DNA of 64,000 bases from UBA946 sp031550725 (GTDB taxonomy: Bacteria > Bacillota > Clostridia > Oscillospirales > Ruminococcaceae). Positions 53,031 to 62,703 of the stretch are shown here, piece after piece. Position numbers and translations under genes: made by a program. Within the stretch, counting starts at the first letter, position 1; the number at the start of each line of letters is the position of its first letter. The stretch spans positions 62,001 to 126,000 of the forward strand of contig JAVBOH010000007.1 in NCBI GenBank assembly GCA_031550725.1. The letters are read 5' to 3'. Under the pieces are notes generated by a model. It made no database searches and was not told the origin of the DNA. It worked only from the letters and a program-made list of their open reading frames with translations.

Positions 53031-53059
53031 TTGACTTATATGTCCATAAAGGGTATAAT
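53031..53059 (+). promoter_or_regulatory. Promoter of nfnAB
   Basis: TTGACT, 17 bases, TATAAT. Confidence 0.82.
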
Positions 53060-53141
53060 TAGTTGTATACCTATCATTTGCATATGATTTTCAGATAAAT
53101 TTTATTTTTCAAATTATTTGACCGAGAGGACATGGATTGTC

Positions 53142-53975
53142 ATGTATAAGATAATTACTAAAAAAGAACTTAATAATACAGTTACATTAATGGTTATAAA
53201 CGCTCCAATGATTGCACGAAAAGCAGAGCCAGGTCAGTTTGTTATTCTTCGTGTCGATGAAAATGGTGAGCGTATTCCGCTTACTATTGCCGACTTTGAT
53301 AGAAAAAAGGGTACTGTTACGATTATTTTTCAGATTGTTGGTGCAACAACCGAAAAGCTCAATCATAAAAATGAGGGTGACTATATTCTCGATTTTGCAG
53401 GTCCTCTTGGAACTGCATCCAATGTTGATAACTTAAAAAAAGTCGCTGTAATAGGCGGTGGCGTTGGATGTGCAATCGCTTTCCCTATCGCTAAAAAACT
53501 TCATAATATGGGTGCTGAAGTGCATTCCGTCGTTGGATTTAGAAACAAGGATTTAGTCATTCTTGAGGATGAATTTACTGATGTTTCCGATAAGCTTTTG
53601 ATTATGACCGATGATGGCTCATATGGCACTAAAGGTCTTGTCACAAACGCTTTAAAGGAGCTTATTGAAAGCGGCGAGAAGTATGACGAGGTTATTGCAA
53701 TAGGACCACTTGTCATGATGAAATTTGTTTGCGCACTCACAAAAGATTACGGAATAAAAACAACTGTTTCAATGAACCCTATTATGATTGACGGCACTGG
53801 AATGTGTGGCGGATGTCGTTTGACTGTCGGCAGCAAGACAAAGTTTGCTTGTGTTGATGGTCCTGATTTTGACGGACATCTTGTTGATTTTGATGAGGCT
53901 ATGGAACGTGGCTCAATGTATCGTGATTTTGAACGTCATGCATATGAGGATACCTGCAATTTATTCAAGAAATAA
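53142..53975 (+). CDS. nfnA: NADH-dependent ferredoxin:NADP+ oxidoreductase, subunit A
   Basis: 277 residues of the FAD/NAD-binding reductase fold also seen in PyrK. It has R-I-P-L-T-I for flavin binding, G-G-G-V-G-C-A for nucleotide and a C-terminal 2Fe-2S set in G-M-C-G-G-C-R...F-A-C-V-D-G-P. Immediate linkage to a glutamate-synthase-like partner marks it as NfnA rather than PyrK. With NfnB it should bifurcate electrons between NAD, NADP and ferredoxin. The start at 53142 follows GAGAGG by 12 bases. Confidence 0.85.
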   Translation: MYKIITKKELNNTVTLMVINAPMIARKAEPGQFVILRVDENGERIPLTIADFDRKKGTVTIIFQIVGATTEKLNHKNEGDYILDFAGPLGTASNVDNLKKVAVIGGGVGCAIAFPIAKKLHNMGAEVHSVVGFRNKDLVILEDEFTDVSDKLLIMTDDGSYGTKGLVTNALKELIESGEKYDEVIAIGPLVMMKFVCALTKDYGIKTTVSMNPIMIDGTGMCGGCRLTVGSKTKFACVDGPDFDGHLVDFDEAMERGSMYRDFERHAYEDTCNLFKK

Positions 53976-53989
53976 GAGGATGATTACTG

Positions 53990-55381
53990 ATGGCAAATAT
54001 GTCACCTAATAAAAATATAATGCCTGCGCAGGATGCAGACATACGAAATAAAAATTTCGATGAGGTTGCGCTTGGATATTCCAAGGAAGCAGCTCTTGAT
54101 GAAGCTGACAGATGCTTGAACTGCAAAAATAAGCCATGTGTATCGGGATGTCCTGTTTTGATTGATATACCTGAATTTATAGGTAAAATCAAGCAAGAGG
54201 ATTTTGAGGGAGCATATGAAACAATAGCGAAGTCAAGCTCACTTCCTGCCGTATGCGGACGTGTATGTCCACAGGAAGCACAGTGCGAGGGCAGATGTGT
54301 AAGGGGTATCAAGCATGAGCCTGTTGGTATTGGCAGACTTGAACGCTTTGTTGCTGACTATCACAATGCTCACAGCGATAATAACGGTGAGATTATTAAG
54401 CCGGCATCAAACGGAAACAGGGTTGCTGTTATTGGTGCTGGTCCTGCTGGACTTACTTGTGCTGGTGATCTTGCTAAAATGGGTTATGAGGTTACAATTT
54501 TCGAGGCTTTGCATTTAGCAGGCGGCGTGCTTGTTTATGGAATACCTGAATTTCGTCTGCCAAAGGATATTGTTCAGAAAGAAATTGACGGACTTAAAGC
54601 TTTGGGTGTTATCATCGAAACTAACATAATAATTGGCAAAACCAATTCTATTGATGAGCTTTTTGAAGATGGATACAAGGCTGTATTCATAGGCTCAGGT
54701 GCAGGACTGCCGAATTTTATGAACATTGCAGGAGAAAATTTAAAGGGTGTTTATTCAGCAAATGAATTTTTAACACGAGTAAACCTCATGAAAGCATATA
54801 AAGAAACCTCTGATACACCTGTGCAGAAAGCTAAAAATGTTGCTGTTGTTGGCGGCGGCAACGTTGCTATGGATGCTGCAAGATGTGCAAAAAGGCTTGG
54901 TGCTGAAAATGTATACATAGTATACAGACGAAGTGAAAAAGAGATGCCTGCACGTGCTGAAGAAGTTCATCACGCAAAGGAGGAGGGTATTATTTTCAAG
55001 ACACTTTGCAATCCAACAGAAATTTTAGGTGATGAAAACAAAAACGTATGCGGAATAAGATGCATAAAAATGGAGCTTGGCGAAGCTGACGAGGGTGGAA
55101 GAAGAAGCCCTGTGGAAATGCCAAATTCTGAATTTGACATTAATGTTGATTCAGTTATAATGGCTATTGGAACATCACCAAATCCGCTTATAAAGAATAC
55201 AACAAAGGGTATTGAAACAAACCGCCGTGGATGCTTTGTTGCTGATGGTGACGGACTTACAACACGTGAGGGTGTTTATGCAGGCGGCGATGCTGTTACC
55301 GGTGCTGCTACTGTTATTCTTGCGATGGGTGCTGGAAAAAATGCTGCATCTGCTATCGACAAGTATATTAAATCATTGTAA
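53990..55381 (+). CDS. nfnB: NADH-dependent ferredoxin:NADP+ oxidoreductase, subunit B
   Basis: 463 residues, homologous to the small subunit of glutamate synthase. The N-terminal cluster cysteines are C-L-N-C-K-N-K-P-C-V-S-G-C-P and C-G-R-V-C-P-Q-E-A-Q-C. FAD binding is G-A-G-P-A-G-L, NADPH binding G-G-G-N-V-A-M-D, and the late G-D-A-V-T-G-A-A closes the FAD site. Annotation pipelines often call it gltA; the partner upstream argues for the bifurcating NfnB. It starts behind GAGGATG, 15 bases after nfnA. Confidence 0.88.
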   Translation: MANMSPNKNIMPAQDADIRNKNFDEVALGYSKEAALDEADRCLNCKNKPCVSGCPVLIDIPEFIGKIKQEDFEGAYETIAKSSSLPAVCGRVCPQEAQCEGRCVRGIKHEPVGIGRLERFVADYHNAHSDNNGEIIKPASNGNRVAVIGAGPAGLTCAGDLAKMGYEVTIFEALHLAGGVLVYGIPEFRLPKDIVQKEIDGLKALGVIIETNIIIGKTNSIDELFEDGYKAVFIGSGAGLPNFMNIAGENLKGVYSANEFLTRVNLMKAYKETSDTPVQKAKNVAVVGGGNVAMDAARCAKRLGAENVYIVYRRSEKEMPARAEEVHHAKEEGIIFKTLCNPTEILGDENKNVCGIRCIKMELGEADEGGRRSPVEMPNSEFDINVDSVIMAIGTSPNPLIKNTTKGIETNRRGCFVADGDGLTTREGVYAGGDAVTGAATVILAMGAGKNAASAIDKYIKSL

Positions 55382-55384
55382 AAT

Positions 55385-55416
55385 AAAGCACCATTCGTTC
55401 GTGGATGGTGCTTTTT
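55385..55416 (+). terminator. Terminator of nfnAB
   Basis: AAAGCACCAT/ATGGTGCTTT stem and five T. Confidence 0.9.
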
Positions 55417-55438
55417 GTGTAAAATATAATAAAAATCA

Positions 55439-55467
55439 TTGCATATTTAAGGATTTTATGATATAAT
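55439..55467 (+). promoter_or_regulatory. Promoter of carboxynorspermidine synthase
   Basis: TTGCAT, 17 bases, TATAAT. Confidence 0.78.
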
Positions 55468-55526
55468 ACAATCTATGTATTAAACTGCTAAATCAAAATT
55501 TGATATAAAAAAGGATGGTAATAAAA

Positions 55527-56726
55527 ATGGGAAAAGCTCTTATTATCGGCTGCGGCGGAGTTGCCTCCGTAGTTATTCACAAATGCTGTCAGAATTCTTC
55601 AGTTTTCGGGGAAATTATGATTGCCTCAAGAACAAAATCAAAGTGTGATGCCATAAAAGCTAAGCTTGACGGTGGAAAAACTATTATTCATACTGCACAG
55701 GTTGATGCTGATAATGTGTCTGAATTAGTAGCATTGATGAAGGATTTCAAGCCTGATATCTGTATTAATGTTGCACTTCCATATCAGGATTTGACTATTA
55801 TGGATGCTTGCTTAGAGTGCAAGGTTGACTATGTTGACACTGCAAACTATGAACCTTTAGACACTGCAAAGTTTGAATATAAGTGGCAGTGGGAATATAA
55901 AGAGCGTTTTGAAAAGGCTGGCATTACAGCACTTCTTGGAAGTGGCTTTGATCCTGGTGTAACAGGCGTTTTCAGCGCATATGGCTTAAAGCATTATTTT
56001 GACGAGATTCATTATATTGACATTCTTGACTGTAATGCAGGCGACCATGGCTATCCATTCGCAACTAACTTTAACCCTGAAATCAATATTCGTGAGGTAA
56101 CAGCAAAGGGCTCATATATTGAGGATGGCAAGTGGATTGAAACTGAGCCAATGGAAATTAAGCGTGTTTATGACTTCCCTGAGGTAGGCGAAAAGGATAT
56201 GTACTTGCTGCACCATGAGGAGCTTGAATCACTTGCTTTGAACATCACTGGTATTAAGAGAATTCGTTTCTTCATGACATTTGGTCAAAGTTATTTAACT
56301 CATTTGAAGTGTCTTGAAAATGTTGGTATGGCATCAATTGAGCCTATTGATTTTGAAGGTCAAAAGATTGTACCTCTCCAGTTTTTAAAAGCTGTACTTC
56401 CTGACCCTGCATCGCTTGGTCCTCGCACAAAGGGTAAGACTAATATCGGCTGTATCATGCAAGGAGTTAAGGATGGCAAGCCTGTTAAGTATTATGTATA
56501 TAATGTTTGCGTGCATGAGGAATGCTATGCTGAGGTTGGCTCACAGGCTATTTCATATACAACAGGTGTGCCTGCAATGATTGGTGCGATGATGGTTATG
56601 ACAGGCAAGTGGAAAAAAGCAGGCGTTTATAATATTGAGGAATTTGACCCTGATCCATTTATGGATGCTCTTAATGAATGGGGACTTCCTTGGAAAGAAT
56701 CATTCGACCCACAATTAGTTGATTAA
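55527..56726 (+). CDS. Carboxynorspermidine synthase (saccharopine dehydrogenase family)
   Basis: 399 residues. The Rossmann start G-C-G-G-V-A-S-V-V-I-H-K-C-C-Q and A-S-R-T-K-S-K-C match carboxynorspermidine/carboxyspermidine dehydrogenases. It reduces the imine of aspartate semialdehyde and a diamine in the alternative polyamine route. The decarboxylase that normally acts next (nspC) is not beside it; the gene is monocistronic. The start lies nine bases after AAAGGATG. Confidence 0.9.
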   Translation: MGKALIIGCGGVASVVIHKCCQNSSVFGEIMIASRTKSKCDAIKAKLDGGKTIIHTAQVDADNVSELVALMKDFKPDICINVALPYQDLTIMDACLECKVDYVDTANYEPLDTAKFEYKWQWEYKERFEKAGITALLGSGFDPGVTGVFSAYGLKHYFDEIHYIDILDCNAGDHGYPFATNFNPEINIREVTAKGSYIEDGKWIETEPMEIKRVYDFPEVGEKDMYLLHHEELESLALNITGIKRIRFFMTFGQSYLTHLKCLENVGMASIEPIDFEGQKIVPLQFLKAVLPDPASLGPRTKGKTNIGCIMQGVKDGKPVKYYVYNVCVHEECYAEVGSQAISYTTGVPAMIGAMMVMTGKWKKAGVYNIEEFDPDPFMDALNEWGLPWKESFDPQLVD

Positions 56727-56732
56727 AATTTG

Positions 56733-56768
56733 CAGTTACATGAATTTGATTTCATGTAACTGTTTTTT
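56733..56768 (+). terminator. Terminator of carboxynorspermidine synthase
   Basis: CAGTTACATGAA/TTCATGTAACTG and seven T. The same arms recur at 59593-59630 with another loop. Only AT-rich sequence lies between this and 56946. Confidence 0.88.
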
Positions 56769-56945
56769 TATATTCTTATCAATTATAATTATACTACATA
56801 ATAATAGTAACATACAATAACATCTTTAAATTAATGTTATGTGACATATTGTTACAAGTAAAGTATAGGAAAATAAAGACATTTAAAAATAACTTACAAA
56901 CAGCAAAGATGCTCGCCACTTTGAAACCGTTTATTTTTGCTATCT

Positions 56946-56976
56946 CAAAAAAGGACTGTCGAAACCGACAGTCCTT
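56946..56976 (-). terminator. Terminator of the chemoreceptor gene
   Basis: AAGGACTGTCG/CGACAGTCCTT and a U run on the - strand. Between it and the gene, 57001-57028 holds a small AAAATAC/GTATTTT palindrome like one at 27560. Confidence 0.88.
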
Positions 56977-57034
56977 AAATTATATTATTACTTAATGCCT
57001 ACAAAAATACAATGTATTTTCGTTTATAAACACA

Positions 57035-59089
57035 TTACTTTAGCTTGAACTGAGCAACCAAATCAGCAAGAACAATAGTCTGACCATTCATTTCTTCTGA
57101 TGCAGCGGCACTTTCTTCGGCAGTAGCACTATTCTGCTGAACAACCTCAGAAACCTGACTGATACCAACATTAATCTGGTCAATCTTCATCGACTGATCT
57201 TCAGATGAAACGGCGATATCATTAATGATTTCTGTACTCTCAAGAATACCAGAAACAATAAGGTTAAGCGATGCAGCAGTTTCATTAGCAATCCTAGTAC
57301 CAAGCTCAGCCTTTTCAATGGAGCTGCTGATCATACTGCCAGTGTTCTTTGCAGCCTCAGCGGATTTTGATGCAAGATTTCTAACTTCGTCAGCAACGAC
57401 AGCAAATCCCTTACCCGCTTCACCCGCACGAGCAGCCTCAACAGCAGCATTAAGTGCAAGAATATTAGTCTGGAATGCGATATCATCAATAACCTTGATA
57501 ACCTTGCTGATATTCTGGCTGGACTCATTAATTTCCTTAACAGCAGCCATCATATTATTCATTTCTTCTTCGCCCTTTTGCGCATTAGACTTAATAGCCT
57601 CAGACAATGTTGCAGCCTTGTTAGCCTTTGTTGCATTTTCCTTTGTAGCTTGTGCGATTTCAAAGATTGCACTGCTTAATTCTTCAACAGAGGATGCCTG
57701 CTCAGTAGAGCCTGTTGCAAGTGTCTGTGCACCGTCAGCAATCTGCTTTGAGCCAGAGGATACCTGCTCACTTGCTGAATTAATTCCGCTAAACATATCG
57801 TTAAGATTATCAATGGTGTTTTTAAGCGCATTACCCATTGTATCTTCAGCACCAATCGGTGCGATATCAACTGTAAGGTCACCCTGTGAAACCTTTTCCA
57901 AATCATCTGCAATAACAACCAATCTATCCATCATATTAACGAACGAAAGTACAGTCTGTCCGATTTCATCACCTGAAATAGCTGACTTTGTTTCCTCGGT
58001 TTCCTCTGCAGTAAATGTCATACGTCCTGTTGTTGCAACAATATTTGTTGTTTTGTACATCTTTGCAAGAGGACCGGTAATACTTCTCATGATAATCATA
58101 GCAAGCACCAAACCGATAATGATAGCAACGATTGCCAAAACAATAATTATTAATAGAGCAACAGATGCAGAAGAAGATGTTCTATCAAAATTTTCAGCCA
58201 TCGTTTTATCAAATTCTGCTGACAGTGCCAAAACTATTTCAGTTGTTTTAACACCCTGTGCTTTTGCAGTAGTTATGTAAGTATTGCTTTCATTACAAGT
58301 ATTAATGAAATTGTTTATTACTTCAGAATAAGCAACATAATCCTTATAATATCCCTCAACGGTAGTTTTGTTATCACCAGTTAACTTAGATATTAAATCT
58401 TCATAAGCTGCTTTTGTACTGCTGATAGTTTGTAAAAATGAGTCTGCACTTGCTGTATCATAAGTTTCAGTCATTACAGCAGCATTTCTTCTTGATTCAT
58501 ATACACCCTCAATAAGATTTTTTACATCTGAAATTAAAGCAATATCCTTAGTAAGAGTAGCAGCATCTGCGTTTGCAGCGATATCCTGTTCAAGCTTTTT
58601 TGTTACAATATCATATGCGTTCTTTGCTCCGTCAACAAGACTTACACCATATGATTTCATTTCACCCTTCTGAGCTGCCATTTCAACATTACATCTCTGA
58701 ATATCGCAAACATCTTTATACCATGAATCAATACTGTCACTCATTGTATTGATGTCACCACTGAACTGATTAAGAACTTTTTCTTCGCTTGCCATCTTTC
58801 TCATGTCAGAAATATAACCCTGAACAGTGTCATAATCCTTAACAATTCTGTCATATTCTTCGTCCTTAATAACAACATAAATTATATTTGCACCAATTCT
58901 GGCATCATTATAAGTATCAAGTAAAGTATTGCCAATAGTTTGAACATCTGAAACGTGTGAGCTGTTCTCAATATTCTTAATTGATGACACATTAGTAATT
59001 AACACAACAACCGCTAGAATAACCATGAGAGCTAAAACTGTTCCGAAACCAATTAAAATTTTTGTTCCTACCTTTAAATTTTTAAACAT
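57035..59089 (-). CDS. Methyl-accepting chemotaxis protein
   Basis: 684 residues: membrane helix about 9-31, a helical ligand domain (four-helix-bundle type) to about 305, a second helix about 308-335, HAMP, then the signalling domain with the hairpin tip D-D-I-A-F-Q-T-N-I-L-A-L-N-A-A-V-E-A-A-R-A-G-E. The C-terminus lacks a CheR-docking pentapeptide. It should signal to CheA/CheW; no other chemotaxis gene is here. A long antisense frame over the + strand (57225-58280) is a shadow. Confidence 0.94.
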   Translation of the reverse strand: MFKNLKVGTKILIGFGTVLALMVILAVVVLITNVSSIKNIENSSHVSDVQTIGNTLLDTYNDARIGANIIYVVIKDEEYDRIVKDYDTVQGYISDMRKMASEEKVLNQFSGDINTMSDSIDSWYKDVCDIQRCNVEMAAQKGEMKSYGVSLVDGAKNAYDIVTKKLEQDIAANADAATLTKDIALISDVKNLIEGVYESRRNAAVMTETYDTASADSFLQTISSTKAAYEDLISKLTGDNKTTVEGYYKDYVAYSEVINNFINTCNESNTYITTAKAQGVKTTEIVLALSAEFDKTMAENFDRTSSSASVALLIIIVLAIVAIIIGLVLAMIIMRSITGPLAKMYKTTNIVATTGRMTFTAEETEETKSAISGDEIGQTVLSFVNMMDRLVVIADDLEKVSQGDLTVDIAPIGAEDTMGNALKNTIDNLNDMFSGINSASEQVSSGSKQIADGAQTLATGSTEQASSVEELSSAIFEIAQATKENATKANKAATLSEAIKSNAQKGEEEMNNMMAAVKEINESSQNISKVIKVIDDIAFQTNILALNAAVEAARAGEAGKGFAVVADEVRNLASKSAEAAKNTGSMISSSIEKAELGTRIANETAASLNLIVSGILESTEIINDIAVSSEDQSMKIDQINVGISQVSEVVQQNSATAEESAAASEEMNGQTIVLADLVAQFKLK

Positions 59090-59592
59090 TATTGTTTACT
59101 CCCCTCTCCGCCATTTCAGGCTTAACTGGATTAATCATAACCCTTTAAGATTTGACTGGTTTTAAATTCGAATTGTACAGTATAAGATTTTTTTGTCTCA
59201 AACATATTAAGCATTCATTAACACTGTCAAAAACTGTATCTATATTTTAGCACGATAAAAAATATATGTCAACTTTTGTCACATAGCCATATATACATAA
59301 TTTTATCAAAATCGAAATCAAAATACATATATATTTCCATATATTGTTATTGAGGTATATACTGTCTTTTTATAGTTTTCCTATAACATATCTAAAACAT
59401 ATACTTTGTTAGCGAATTTCAATACGAATTGGCATTAATCGTTTATACATATTTACTTAGCACTATCTTAGCGATATTTTAGCACAACTTTAACGCTGAT
59501 TTTAAGCAATAAATCAGAAAATTCAAATTTTAGAGTAAAAGCTGCTCATTATCAGTGTATTTCTATCAAATTATTAGGCAAATGCACAAAAT

Positions 59593-59630
59593 ATTGCAGT
59601 TACATGATATCTTATTCATGTAACTGCAAT
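59593..59630. repeat. Palindrome with the same arms as 56733
   Basis: ATTGCAGTTACATGA pairs with TCATGTAACTGCAAT around TATCTTAT. The arms are those of the terminator at 56733-56768, but there is no T run and no gene ends here. Confidence 0.6.
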
Positions 59631-59665
59631 ATTTTACGAAAATGTTTAAGTCGGCTTAATATTAC

Positions 59666-59779
59666 CTATTTGTTAAAACAATTCGATAAAACTTTGTCTA
59701 AACACTTGAACTCAATTGGCTTTTCGACATGACCATTCATACACTTATGGCTGTCGATTCTGCTTAACTCATTAAATTT
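59666..59779 (-). pseudogene. Remnant of a response-regulator receiver domain
   Basis: On the - strand, 37 codons before a TAG read KFNELSRIDSHKCMNGHVEK, then P-I-E-F-K-C-L-D-K-V-L-S-N-C-F-N-K. This matches the end of a receiver domain as found in hybrid kinases (G-M-N-x-H-x-x-K-P-I-x-x-x-x-L). A TGA interrupts the frame just upstream, and no phospho-acceptor part remains. It lies in the 906-base gap 59090-59995 between the chemoreceptor and polA. Confidence 0.55.
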
Positions 59780-59862
59780 TCACATTTTCAAACCGAGCAG
59801 TTCTAAGAACATTGTTCTTTGAGGACGAATAGCGAGGGAGAGAAAAAGTTAGTTATGTCAAG

Positions 59863-59892
59863 AAAACCGCCCTTTAAGAAGGACGGTTTTTT
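59863..59892. terminator. Terminator downstream of polA
   Basis: AAAACCG-CCCTT/AAGG-CGGTTTT stem with T-rich sequence on both sides. It is about 100 bases after the polA stop on the - strand and can also act on the + strand. Confidence 0.75.
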
Positions 59893-59995
59893 ATTGGACC
59901 TGTTCGGGAACTTTGGGTAGTGGAAAAACGAAAAAAAGATCGTTTTTATGCCACACACAGTTTTCAAACAGGTCTATTATATGTTCGTTTATGCC

Positions 59996-62572
59996 TTACC
60001 CTTTAGCATCATACCAAGTAAATCCGCATTCAACATCAGCAATAAGCGGAATATCCATCCGAGCTGCATTAATCATCTCTTCGCCAAGAATTTGCATTGC
60101 CTTGTCCTTGTCTTTTGGCGATACCTCAATTATAAGTTCGTCATGCACTTGCAAAATAAGTCTTGCATCAAGCTTTTCTTCTTTTAGTCGTTTATAAACC
60201 TTAACCATAGCAATCTTTATTATATCTGCGGCAGTTCCTTGAATTGGTGCGTTCATAGCAGCACGCTTTCCAAATGACTGTATATTTTTATTACTTGCTT
60301 TTAGTTCTGGTATATAACGTCTGCGATTAAACATTGTAACTGCATAGCCTGTTTTTATGGCATCTTCCGTTACATTATCCATGAACTGCTTAACATTCGG
60401 GTAGTTATCAAGATAATTCTTTATATACTGGTCTGCTTGCTTGACGGTTACATTGATATCCTTTGACAGTGAAAATGCACCAATACCATAAACAATACCA
60501 AAATTAACAGCCTTTGCAGCACGTCGCATTTCAGGTGTTACCATATTAAGCGGCATATCAAAAACCTGTGCCGCTGTTGAAGTATGAATATCCATACCTG
60601 AAAGAAAGTTATCCTGCATATTTTTGTCACCGCTCATATGGGCTAAGATACGAAGTTCAATCTGGCTGTAATCGGCGTCAAGAAGTGTATATCCCTCACT
60701 TGCTGTAAAGAACTTACGCATTTCACGTCCAAGCTCTGTGCGGATAGGAATGTTCTGCATATTAGGCTCGGTTGATGAAATGCGTCCTGTTTTAGTTTCG
60801 GTCTGCTTGAAAACGCTGCGTACACGTCCATCATCCGATACAACTTTTAATAGCCCCTCAACATAGGTTGAGTTAAGCTTTGAAAGCTGACGGAAATGCA
60901 AAATCAAATCAATAATTTCATGCTTATCACGAAGTCCATCCAGCACCTCGGCATTTGTTGAATAGCCTGTTTTTGTCTTTTTAAGTGCAGGCAAACCCAT
61001 TTCATCGAAAAGCACGACACCTAACTGCTTTGGTGAGGCAATATTAAATTCATGTCCTGCCATGAAATAAATCTGCTGTTCAGTTGCGCCGATTTCCTCT
61101 GTAAGCTTAACGCCGAAATCCTTAATGCCGTTTGTATCAATAGTTACACCATAATGTTCCATTGAAGCAAGAACTTCTGTTAGTGGCAGTTCAATTTGAT
61201 AAAGCAAATCGTTCATACCCATGCGTTCTACTTCGCAAAGCATAACATCACAAAGCTGCGGCAGACTGCAAATATCTGCATATTCACCCATGTTATCATA
61301 ATACTTAGAGTTATATTCAATACACATTTTGCTAACTGTATAATCTGATGAGGATGTATTTAACAAATAACCTAAAATATCAGCGTCAGCTTTAATGTTT
61401 TTAAGCTCCATATTATTTTCCATGCAGAAATGATATACAGGCTTTGCTTCGAAAGTATACTTTGGTGATGGGGATGAAAGAAATTTAAGTTGTTTATTTT
61501 TATCAAATATAGTATATATTTTATTATTATATACTATTCGTATTATACTATTAGTATATATAAATGACACATTACTATTAGTTGATATAATCTCATCAAA
61601 TACATCATTGGTTAAATCAGCAATTTCATAATCTATATCCTCTGCCATAGGTTTTTCTGCCTGCTCTACTGTATCATTATTCGATGAAATAACTTTAGGA
61701 TTTGCCGACGGTTTTAGCTTTAGCCTTTCAAGCAACTTATACATTTCAAGCCCTGTCAAAAGTGAGGAAAGCTCATCTTCTTTACACTCTGATATCATAT
61801 AATTCTGCAGGTTATTGTCAATCGGTGCATCCAAAATTATCGTTGCAAGCCACTTGCTTTGCTCAGCATCTTCTTTACCGACACGCAGTTTTTCAAGGAT
61901 TGATTTTGTGGCAGTAAGGCTATCACTTTCCAAAGAGGCATACAAGTTTTCGATGGTTTTATGCTCACTAATAAGAGCCATAGCTGTTTTTTCACCGATA
62001 CCCTTAACACCCTTGATATTATCGGAGCTATCACCCATCAATGCTTTAAGGTCGATAAGGTGGATAGGCTCAAAGCCATAGTTCTCAATAAATTTATCTG
62101 TGGTATAATTAATAAGCTCCTTCGTCGTGTGAAGAAGTACAGTACAATTATCATTTATAAGCTGTAATGAGTCCTTATCACCTGTTAAAACATAACAATG
62201 GTCACCATTATCACCGCACATTTTTGAGAGCGTACCAAGGACATCGTCAGCCTCAAAACCTGTAAGCTCGCATACCTTTACACCCAAATCTGTAAGGAGT
62301 TCCTTTATGATTGGCATTTGCATTGCAAGTTCATCAGGCATGCCATGACGGTTAGCCTTATATGTTGCAACTTCTTTATGACGAAAAGTCGGCTCACGCA
62401 AATCAAAAGCAACCACAATCATATCAGGGTTAATGTCATTCACAGCTTTTAAATATATATTCATAAAGCCTGTTACAGCGTTTGTGAAAACACCATTTTT
62501 ATTTGAGAGTGCTTTAATACCATAAAAAGCTCTGTTCATAATGCTGTTGCCGTCAATTGCTAGCATTTTCAT
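59996..62572 (-). CDS. polA: DNA polymerase I
   Basis: 858 residues. The 5'-3' nuclease domain (1-290) shows L-A-I-D-G-N-S, G-F-E-A-D-D and G-D-K-D-S; a middle 3'-5' exonuclease-like domain follows; then the polymerase domain with D-Y-S-Q-I-E-L-R, the R-x-x-A-K-A-V-N-F-G-I-V-Y-G O-helix and V-H-D-E. The middle domain lacks the D-x-E of motif I, so proofreading is probably lost, as in many Bacillota. It starts behind GAAAGGA. It lies downstream of tsaD, with a 130-base gap. Confidence 0.96.
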   Translation of the reverse strand: MKMLAIDGNSIMNRAFYGIKALSNKNGVFTNAVTGFMNIYLKAVNDINPDMIVVAFDLREPTFRHKEVATYKANRHGMPDELAMQMPIIKELLTDLGVKVCELTGFEADDVLGTLSKMCGDNGDHCYVLTGDKDSLQLINDNCTVLLHTTKELINYTTDKFIENYGFEPIHLIDLKALMGDSSDNIKGVKGIGEKTAMALISEHKTIENLYASLESDSLTATKSILEKLRVGKEDAEQSKWLATIILDAPIDNNLQNYMISECKEDELSSLLTGLEMYKLLERLKLKPSANPKVISSNNDTVEQAEKPMAEDIDYEIADLTNDVFDEIISTNSNVSFIYTNSIIRIVYNNKIYTIFDKNKQLKFLSSPSPKYTFEAKPVYHFCMENNMELKNIKADADILGYLLNTSSSDYTVSKMCIEYNSKYYDNMGEYADICSLPQLCDVMLCEVERMGMNDLLYQIELPLTEVLASMEHYGVTIDTNGIKDFGVKLTEEIGATEQQIYFMAGHEFNIASPKQLGVVLFDEMGLPALKKTKTGYSTNAEVLDGLRDKHEIIDLILHFRQLSKLNSTYVEGLLKVVSDDGRVRSVFKQTETKTGRISSTEPNMQNIPIRTELGREMRKFFTASEGYTLLDADYSQIELRILAHMSGDKNMQDNFLSGMDIHTSTAAQVFDMPLNMVTPEMRRAAKAVNFGIVYGIGAFSLSKDINVTVKQADQYIKNYLDNYPNVKQFMDNVTEDAIKTGYAVTMFNRRRYIPELKASNKNIQSFGKRAAMNAPIQGTAADIIKIAMVKVYKRLKEEKLDARLILQVHDELIIEVSPKDKDKAMQILGEEMINAARMDIPLIADVECGFTWYDAKG

Positions 62573-62703
62573 AAATTTAAGTCCTTTCGTGTTTGGGCGT
62601 TTGTTAATGTAAATATATTATACTGAAATGGTCCACCACACAGAGTCGACCCTTTGTGGTCACCATGTTATGTGAAATAAATATAGTCTAAACAATTAAA
62701 TAA

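Noticed and set aside
57225..58280. 351-codon open frame on the + strand
   Set aside because: It is antisense to the chemoreceptor coiled coil, has biased composition (Ser/Ile/Ala) and no ribosome site; a shadow of the real gene.
59857..59922. Short + strand frame MSRKPPFKKD...
   Set aside because: It runs through the terminator stem and has no well-placed ribosome site.
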